Assembly: GCA_034190085.1 (NCBI GenBank)
Contig: JAXHTS010000050.1
Span: 50,381-114,380 of the forward strand
Length of the DNA: 64,000 nt
Direction of reading: 5' to 3'
DNA from: Spirochaetota bacterium
GTDB lineage: Bacteria; Spirochaetota; UBA4802; JAFGDQ01
The notes below the pieces were generated by a model. It saw only the letters and a program-made list of their open reading frames with translations. It searched no databases and was not told the origin of the DNA. This document shows, piece by piece, positions 59,601 to 64,000 of the stretch. The position numbers and the translations under genes were made by a program. Within the stretch, counting starts at the first letter, position 1, and the number at the start of each line of letters is the position of its first letter.

Positions 59601-59929
59601 ATATCCTGCACAACCTCATCCTTGTTCGATGCATCGTCTTCAATATATATAGCTAATACTGAAACATTTTCAATGTTATAGGTTCGAACCTTATCTAAAT
59701 TATCAACCTCTCGAAGCTTCTTTTCAATCGGTATGGATATCAATTTTTCAATCTCATCAGGAGATCCCCCTGGATATATTGTTGTAACTGTTACCATATC
59801 AAAATTAACCTCTGGGTATGCTTCTCTATTGATTCGCTCTGCTATGGCATAGCCTGAGAGGATAATAAGCGCTACCATTAGATTGACAAAGAGCTTTTGT
59901 TGCATTAGAGAATGGATAAGTTTTATCAA
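56699..59929 (-). CDS. RND-family efflux transporter, inner-membrane pump subunit
   Basis: A 1076-residue protein with the AcrB layout: a helix at the N-terminus, two large periplasmic loops and two blocks of membrane helices. GGSPDEIEKLISIPIEKKL and the TM4 segment MIVDFGIVVSENSHRYME are diagnostic. The first aspartate of the proton-relay pair is kept, but the second is phenylalanine (VDFG instead of VDDA), and the TM10 lysine of AcrB is not present in SLAGVIVSNTLVLVRFIN. It belongs to a divergent branch whose substrate is unknown. The start is a TTG at 59929 with AGGAG six bases upstream. It follows the tolC-like gene by 61 bases; no adaptor gene is present. Confidence 0.88.
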   Translation of the reverse strand: MIKLIHSLMQQKLFVNLMVALIILSGYAIAERINREAYPEVNFDMVTVTTIYPGGSPDEIEKLISIPIEKKLREVDNLDKVRTYNIENVSVLAIYIEDDASNKDEVVQDIKDAVELVENLPDKAETPLVKELKFDNTPAIDVAIYGKRPDVPYPLIREAANELEDFLYDIEGVADVEDFGYYDKEYLVEVNPNSLKKYRIGLNDIIRTLKNRNLDFPGGSLKIGDKEYILRTMGQYKNADEIRNSIIISNDAGFITRIKDVATVTDTYEEADFYERFNGNKAIIYKIWKKRSADEIRLVDKIKKDLKEYKPLNSDYVVIETFNDTSRFTRERIESIQTNAISGFILLALILMLLLGLRMSTIVTFSIPVAFMAAFFGMKLGDITLNVVSMFGMIMVLGMIVDFGIVVSENSHRYMEKGLLRTEAIENGVAEVFWPVTVTLLCICAAFAPLLLLTGLMGKFIKGIPIVLMMCLTASWIIAMFIMPIHLDMFSKENHKKNRNNDLIKEDEYFEKGYFGKIQAVYKKILTWILNHRYITTAILVILLGISLYLSNVIGFVFMPGGGEEIFMIKIKMPQETNLDANLREIKKLEKIIISTVPKDEITDLHAIVGRIQYLLIDPQPGEGTHKSMILGYLVPEKERNRMANDILNEVRKVVLKAQEDGLISKKISFEFELMSNGPPIGKPVNVEIQGKEFSMLKKIAHEYMDYLNSIDGVIDITMDLEEGKQEYRYQINEVMASRTGVSMFDAAIALNSSFEGAIASSVRNDEEDIDIRVRFPEKARKMKQSLNKVMIANQKGGLIPLSMVTKVIKQPGYTQINRLNYKRLVQVQAEVNTDIITSLEVNEMLAKRFQDIGDRYPNYTVSYGGEKEDTDENMRELRILFLYALIVIYIIIAVFFGSLMLPVVVMIAIPFSLVGVVIALWLHGEPMSFMSTLGVFSLAGVIVSNTLVLVRFINNLRDEGLSLKDALIEGGVIRLRPVLLTTGTTVLALFPTIYSIGGKDYFVAPLALAFGYGLIFATFITLILIPSFYHIAEDIKGATAKIASFVGIHMSGEIYSTKQINDSTAIPSKKTRSKK

Positions 59930-59990
59930 TTTTCACTCCTCTTTATAGTCGTATGTTTTTTACTCAAGTTATAGATATAGGTTTTGATAG

Positions 59991-61547
59991 CTATTCTTCT
60001 TTGGGTATATATTTATCTATATCAATTTGATATTTTTCAAATAATTCATTTTTAGCGATATCTAGCTGTAGAAGCGCGACATTGTATTGCACTAAAGTGC
60101 CCAACTCTCTTTCTCGGAAACCGATAAGGGCAACAAGTCCATCCTTTACAACTGCAGCGGAGAACCTCCCCCTTTGAAGATTTGTAAGCAGATGTCTGTA
60201 ATACTTCTCGGACTCAATTCTAGCAGCAATTGATTTCTCATAGAGTTCATAGGAGGTTCTAATGTTATCAATCTTGTTCTTTATGTCATCCTTTATCGTC
60301 CTTTTGTATTTTTTCAATTTAATATTTGCCTGTTTCAGTTTAAATCTGGCATTTCTTAATTTTATCTCTTGATCTCTATTATCGAGAGGATATGTTAACT
60401 TAACCTTAGCCTCAAATGACGGGCATTCCATTGATATAGTATCTGAATAGGCCTTGGAAGGCTCCTTCCTCTGTCCCATTGGCGCTACATTCAACTCAGC
60501 AATGAGGGAAGGGGATGCCTCATTCTCATATATCATCACCTCAAGTTTTGCATTTTCCACAGTTAAAAGTGCAATCTTATAATCAGCTCGTTTATTAAAG
60601 GCGACATGAGTCGTTTCGATTTCGTTTAACGGTGGAAGCTTGTTTGATAACACAGCACTGCCTGTAACACTGACATCCTCATCAAGATCTACTACTTGCT
60701 GAAAATTTCTAAGAGATTCGCGATGTTCCTGTTTAGCTTTGGAGACATTAGCTTCAGCCGAGGCCACTAAAGCATTATAGTAGTTCAACTCAAATCTCTC
60801 AGCCAATCCAATGCGCACATTCTGCGCAATTATTTTTCTAACCGCCTTGGTCTCCTGAAGCTGCAATTCAGCATTATCTAGGGTTGTATTCTTGATCACT
60901 AATGTCCAATAATCAGCTATTACCCCTACAACTAATATTGAAAGCTGAAATACTAATCCTTCGCGTTTCATCTTCCCTACGTTCGTCAATAGTTTCAGCT
61001 CCTTCCTCTCATTGTGTCCAAAGGCATTCTTGAGGAGTTCCTGCTGAATATTAAAAAACAAAATCGGTCTATGGTAATCTGGATCTCCATATTCAAGATC
61101 GCTTGTTTTAGCACGTTCATGCATCAATCCACTCGAAATTGTTGTGCCTGACGAGAATCGCTTTGATAATACAGCCGATAAGTCCCATGATCTCCTTTCA
61201 GTACCCACAATCATGGGATCCATCGCTATTGGATATTCAATATGTTTCGCGCTTCCCTCAATACCAATAAAGGGAGAATATTTAGTCAAATATCTCTGAT
61301 AATCGGAATCCGCCATAGCCACATCATATGCCCCAGTGATCACATCATGATTTTTCTTGATTGCCATACGAATAGCATGGCCCAGTGTGATTTTTTTGCC
61401 GCCTATAATAATTGCTGCGCTGTCTGACAATTCTACTTCAATTGGTTTGATCCGATTCGAGATTTTATCTCCTGATTTTGCATATCCTGGATTGGTCAGT
61501 AGAATTGGTATCAGAAATAACATTTGCAATATTTTAAATAATTTCAT
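59991..61547 (-). CDS. TolC-family outer-membrane efflux protein
   Basis: A 518-residue outer-membrane factor with a signal peptide (about residues 1-23, cut near NPGYAKS). Two internally repeated halves are seen: residues about 55-290 (ITLGHAIRMAIKKNHDVITGAYDVAMADSDYQ) and 300-510, each with a barrel part and a long coiled-coil hairpin (SYELYEKSIAARIESEKYYRHLLTNLQRGRFS). It should form a trimeric channel for the RND pump encoded 61 bases downstream. GGAG lies upstream of the ATG. This is the first gene of a two-gene operon; the usual periplasmic adaptor is missing from the neighbourhood. Confidence 0.88.
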   Translation of the reverse strand: MKLFKILQMLFLIPILLTNPGYAKSGDKISNRIKPIEVELSDSAAIIIGGKKITLGHAIRMAIKKNHDVITGAYDVAMADSDYQRYLTKYSPFIGIEGSAKHIEYPIAMDPMIVGTERRSWDLSAVLSKRFSSGTTISSGLMHERAKTSDLEYGDPDYHRPILFFNIQQELLKNAFGHNERKELKLLTNVGKMKREGLVFQLSILVVGVIADYWTLVIKNTTLDNAELQLQETKAVRKIIAQNVRIGLAERFELNYYNALVASAEANVSKAKQEHRESLRNFQQVVDLDEDVSVTGSAVLSNKLPPLNEIETTHVAFNKRADYKIALLTVENAKLEVMIYENEASPSLIAELNVAPMGQRKEPSKAYSDTISMECPSFEAKVKLTYPLDNRDQEIKLRNARFKLKQANIKLKKYKRTIKDDIKNKIDNIRTSYELYEKSIAARIESEKYYRHLLTNLQRGRFSAAVVKDGLVALIGFRERELGTLVQYNVALLQLDIAKNELFEKYQIDIDKYIPKEE

Positions 61548-62190
61548 ATTATACTCCGCATCTCTTATTAAAGGGGAATTAATTGAATGAATTTGTGCAA
61601 TGGTGTACCTTAATTGAATTGTTGATATTCAATGTGAAAGTACATGATATTATTGAAATAATGATAGATGTTCAGTCATATCTAGAAGACCGAGTAATTT
61701 GTCAACATTAAACATTGTGGAAACTCAATATTTTCTTAAATAATAATTATGCTAACGTCAGATGGATAATGAAAAGCATATATGATGGTATAAACTATTT
61801 TTTGTGAGTTTAATGCTGCATTATATAGTGAGTGATTATTAAAAATGACTCGTTATTCTTTGTCACTGCTATACTAACAGTCCTATAAACTGTCAATTGA
61901 ATAAAGAATGAAATTTGGAAAATTAGGAAGAAATTTATACAAAACTGACAGAATAATCATAATAAAACTTTCCAGTCCCCTTGGGGGATTAGAATTATTG
62001 ATATAATAGCTATTGAAGGGGTATAGCCCTTGATTTCATAGTTTGGTAGAGTAATTTGAATTTGTGTATTATTTTTTTATTAATTTATATTTTTTTCATT
62101 TTAACTTGACAATTAATGTTTTTGATATAATTGTTGTATAAATGAAGAAAAATAATAATACATAATCTATAAATTCTAGGAGGAAAGCAG
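61548..62190. other. Intergenic region between tolC-like and zinc-ribbon genes
   Basis: No gene seen in about 640 bases. A five-bp hairpin (TCCCC at 61976-61980 with GGGGA at 61984-61988) and the promoter candidate at 62106 are the only structures. The promoter of the tolC-RND operon must be near the left end. Confidence 0.4.
62106..62142 (+). promoter_or_regulatory. Possible promoter of the zinc-ribbon gene
   Basis: TTGACA at 62106-62111 and TATAAT at 62126-62131 are both perfect but only 14 bases apart; TATAAA at 62137 is a second -10 candidate. The short spacing makes strength doubtful. Confidence 0.4.
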
Positions 62191-62403
62191 ATGAAATGTC
62201 CAGGATGTGGTGTTGAAAAACCAGTAGCAGAGTTTAGATACCTTTATAATGCCAGAATAGATGCTTCATACAGCATGAGACAATGTCCCGGTTGTATGGC
62301 ATGGATTGGAGTTGATGAGGCTTCAGGAGAGGCTCAACAAATAGTTGAAGCTGGTCAGGCTCCATGGGGAAAATCTGCTGGTATTGAAGGATTGGCAGAG
62401 TAA
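62191..62403 (+). CDS. Small zinc-ribbon protein
   Basis: A 70-residue protein with two CxxC knuckles (C3/C6 and C32/C35), the spacing of a zinc ribbon. Between them is a basic/aromatic stretch (EFRYLYNARIDASYSM); the C-terminal half is acidic and small-residue rich (GVDEASGEAQQIVEAGQAPWG). AGGAGGA precedes the ATG at good distance, and codon use looks like that of its neighbours, so I believe it is expressed. No domain name fits. Such small ribbons often bind RNA, DNA or a protein partner. No partner gene is adjacent, and the gene stands alone between two gene-free stretches. Confidence 0.65.
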   Translation: MKCPGCGVEKPVAEFRYLYNARIDASYSMRQCPGCMAWIGVDEASGEAQQIVEAGQAPWGKSAGIEGLAE

Positions 62404-62809
62404 AAATAATATTAAACATTTAGGCATACATAAATAATTGTCTTAAGGGTTTAGTTTTGACTAAGCAAATGTGAAATGGGGATCTCAGGAAGAATTAGTA
62501 TATGTCACTAAGCACACATTATTGAGAAAATTTTGAGATGTCTCTTTTGGAGTGTGAAGTGCTATATTCGTAAAGGGTACTAACTCAGCAAAATTAATTA
62601 GAAATAAGATAGCGATTGTGGAGAATGATCTCTGTTATACATAATTAAGATAGTTGCATAACATCATTGTAAAACATGAGACCTTCAGTGAAGATGGAGG
62701 TCTTTTTTATTTATATATCGATACTCCTCAAATAACAAAATGGAAAGTTACGAATTTTCAATGGGCTTTTATTAGAATCCTGGATGTATATTGTGCTAAT
62801 AAAACATAC
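62404..62809. other. Intergenic region with terminator
   Basis: No gene seen. It contains the terminator at 62679-62709, about 275 bases behind the zinc-ribbon stop, so a long 3' untranslated region or a separate small RNA is possible. Confidence 0.35.
62679..62709 (+). terminator. Intrinsic terminator
   Basis: AGACCTTC (62679-62686) pairs with GGAGGTCT (62696-62703, one T-G pair) over a nine-base loop and is followed by TTTTTTA. Confidence 0.75.
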
Positions 62810-63652
62810 TTAGTGAAATTTGCTATCCTTGGGTTTTAGGTTTATTGTTTTTAGACCTTCCTCCATTTCATGTTTATAATAATTATAACACATATCGAGA
62901 TATTCATTACATGATTGACCATCGTAAACTAACCATGGGAAGATACAAATAGTCCATAATACGGAAGAAGGGACTGTACATTGAACCTGTGTTGCGGGTA
63001 TTTGATGGTTTTTTTCAAGCTTTTTGTGTTCCTTATGATCAGTGATTCCACCCTCATACAAGGCTTTACACCTCTCTTCAGGTGTAACATTATAAACAGG
63101 CGAAAAATAATTAATGCCATATCTGGAAAATATTTCTCGAGCAACCTCTTTAACATCTTCTTGTTGGGAACCATCATCCAGTTGTTCAGGATTGCCACCA
63201 TCACATATATCAGTAATTTCATTATCTATGCAATATTGTATTGCTGCAATGTGCATTGCTATTTTACACTGTAAGCATTCATTCGCCATAAACAATTTAA
63301 TCTTATTAGAATCATAAACCTCACGCCCCAATCGTTTGCCATGTGGATCCTCCCATAAGGGATTTATTTTTTGATTAAGAACAAGTTGGTGAACCTCTTC
63401 CTTCTCTGATTGAGGATTGATCTTTTGGTATATATCCTCAAAATCTAGGTCATTACGAAAAATTATATTCTTATCAGGAAAGGCTTTTCTTAAACGATCT
63501 ACCATAACCTGGGGGTTATCAGGGTTCCTCAAGCCATGTCTAACAAATATAATTAGGTGAATTTCATCAAATTTGGGTATTTGTGTCCATGCAGCGTAAG
63601 TTGAATCAGTCCCACCCGAAAACATTACGGCTAATTTTTTTGGTTTATCCAT
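62810..63652 (-). CDS. PP-loop (N-type ATP pyrophosphatase) family protein
   Basis: A protein of 280 residues from the ATG at 63652; an AGGTGG lies ten bases upstream, while the longer frame would add 15 hydrophobic residues with no support. The P-loop motif FSGGTDST starts at residue 11, as in QueC, TilS, ThiI and asparagine synthetase-like AMP-forming enzymes. ANECLQCKIAMHIAAIQYCIDN and DGGNPEQLDDG later in the chain suggest substrate or metal contacts. It is not a close match to QueC (no terminal CxxC-type zinc motif) and no nucleoside-modification gene is nearby. Substrate unknown. The IS3 end lies about 230 bases upstream of the start. Confidence 0.75.
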   Translation of the reverse strand: MDKPKKLAVMFSGGTDSTYAAWTQIPKFDEIHLIIFVRHGLRNPDNPQVMVDRLRKAFPDKNIIFRNDLDFEDIYQKINPQSEKEEVHQLVLNQKINPLWEDPHGKRLGREVYDSNKIKLFMANECLQCKIAMHIAAIQYCIDNEITDICDGGNPEQLDDGSQQEDVKEVAREIFSRYGINYFSPVYNVTPEERCKALYEGGITDHKEHKKLEKNHQIPATQVQCTVPSSVLWTICIFPWLVYDGQSCNEYLDMCYNYYKHEMEEGLKTINLKPKDSKFH

Positions 63653-63880
63653 GATTATAATACCACCTTTTAATAGAAATATGAAGAGACTTCTCAAATT
63701 AAATGAAAGAACAGCAGAATGAAGTAATCCCTCCCCACTATTGAAATGGAATATAAGCTATATACTCTTTGTTCGCTCACTTGAGAGGATGTTACAATTC
63801 TTTATTTGTCTATTAAACATCCCCCTACTATTCGGTTCCTGTCAAGTCTTTACCTTATTTAAATGTGAGATTTTAGGTAA

Positions 63881-64000
63881 TGTGCTTGCCCCGCAATTAC
63901 GGACACATAGTTAAGCAACATATTTAATTATTGAATCAGATAACTCATATTCTTCCGGACTTTTATAGTCAAGAAAAGAATGAATTCTCTGTCTATTATA
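63881..64000 (-). mobile_element. IS3-family element, right edge cut by window end
   Basis: The complement of this stretch ends a transposase (see next entry) and then has a terminal sequence of the form TGTCCGTAATTGCGGGGCAAG (63886-63906 on the given strand, reversed), which resembles IS3-type ends. The rest of the element lies outside the window. Confidence 0.55.
63911..64000 (-). CDS. IS3-family transposase OrfB, C-terminal part
   Basis: The last 29 codons before a TAA at 63911 encode YNRQRIHSFLDYKSPEEYE, the typical end of the IS3/IS150 rve integrase domain (NxxRxHSxLxYxSPxEY). The start is beyond the window, so intactness cannot be judged. Confidence 0.7.
   Translation of the reverse strand, partial: YNRQRIHSFLDYKSPEEYELSDSIIKYVA

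Overview
The window is AT-rich DNA from a diderm (Gram-negative-type) bacterium. It encodes outer-membrane barrels, a TolC-like channel paired with an RND pump, and many lipoproteins whose lipoboxes are loose (FSC, INC, FFC before the modified cysteine). The loose lipoboxes, the low G+C content and the CsgG/TPR-type secreted proteins fit a spirochaete, perhaps one related to the Leptospira line. That placement is inference; there is no rRNA gene here to settle it, and I saw no tRNA.

Layout, left to right. 1-15.2 kb: a YlbF-like protein, a glutamate/aspartate-type symporter, a nitrilase-family amidase, a 1666-residue signalling protein (degenerate kinase-AAA ATPase-TPR-GAF-GGDEF), LepA, an unknown AT-rich gene, a structured gene-free stretch, an acyl-CoA carboxyltransferase and a KefB-type antiporter. 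15.2-17 kb: a graveyard of insertion sequences, with an IS4-like remnant apparently sitting inside an IS110-like transposase start. 17.3-20.6 kb: an outer-membrane barrel plus an Ig-like lipoprotein, closed by a strong terminator. 20.6-22.4 kb: decayed DNA with a broken ECF sigma gene. 22.4-32.7 kb: a membrane-anchored SagB-type nitroreductase, then the tightly packed ribH-nusB-TPR-dGTPase-DUF1285 run, a CsgG-like secreted protein, a small barrel, a Bdr-like coiled-coil protein and a nitronate monooxygenase. 33.1-34.3 kb: a broken secreted-protein gene followed by fourteen copies of a 21-bp tandem repeat. 34.6-44.2 kb: a Nudix hydrolase and DNA polymerase I, meeting head-on with an ECF sigma/anti-sigma/membrane-protein operon; then a B12-binding radical SAM enzyme and ilvBN. 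44.8-51 kb: three lipoproteins with the same N-terminal architecture. 51.2-61.5 kb: a polysaccharide deacetylase fragment, a 1585-residue lipoprotein and a tolC-RND operon with no adaptor gene. 62-64 kb: a small zinc-ribbon protein, a PP-loop ATPase and the end of an IS3-type element.

Housekeeping genes (lepA, polA, ilvBN, ribH, nusB) are intact and sit between accessory stretches. The most unusual intact material is the set of large surface or signalling proteins: the kinase/cyclase hybrid, the three matching lipoproteins at 44.9-51.0 kb and the giant lipoprotein at 51.9 kb. No complete mobile element, CRISPR array or known defence system is visible.
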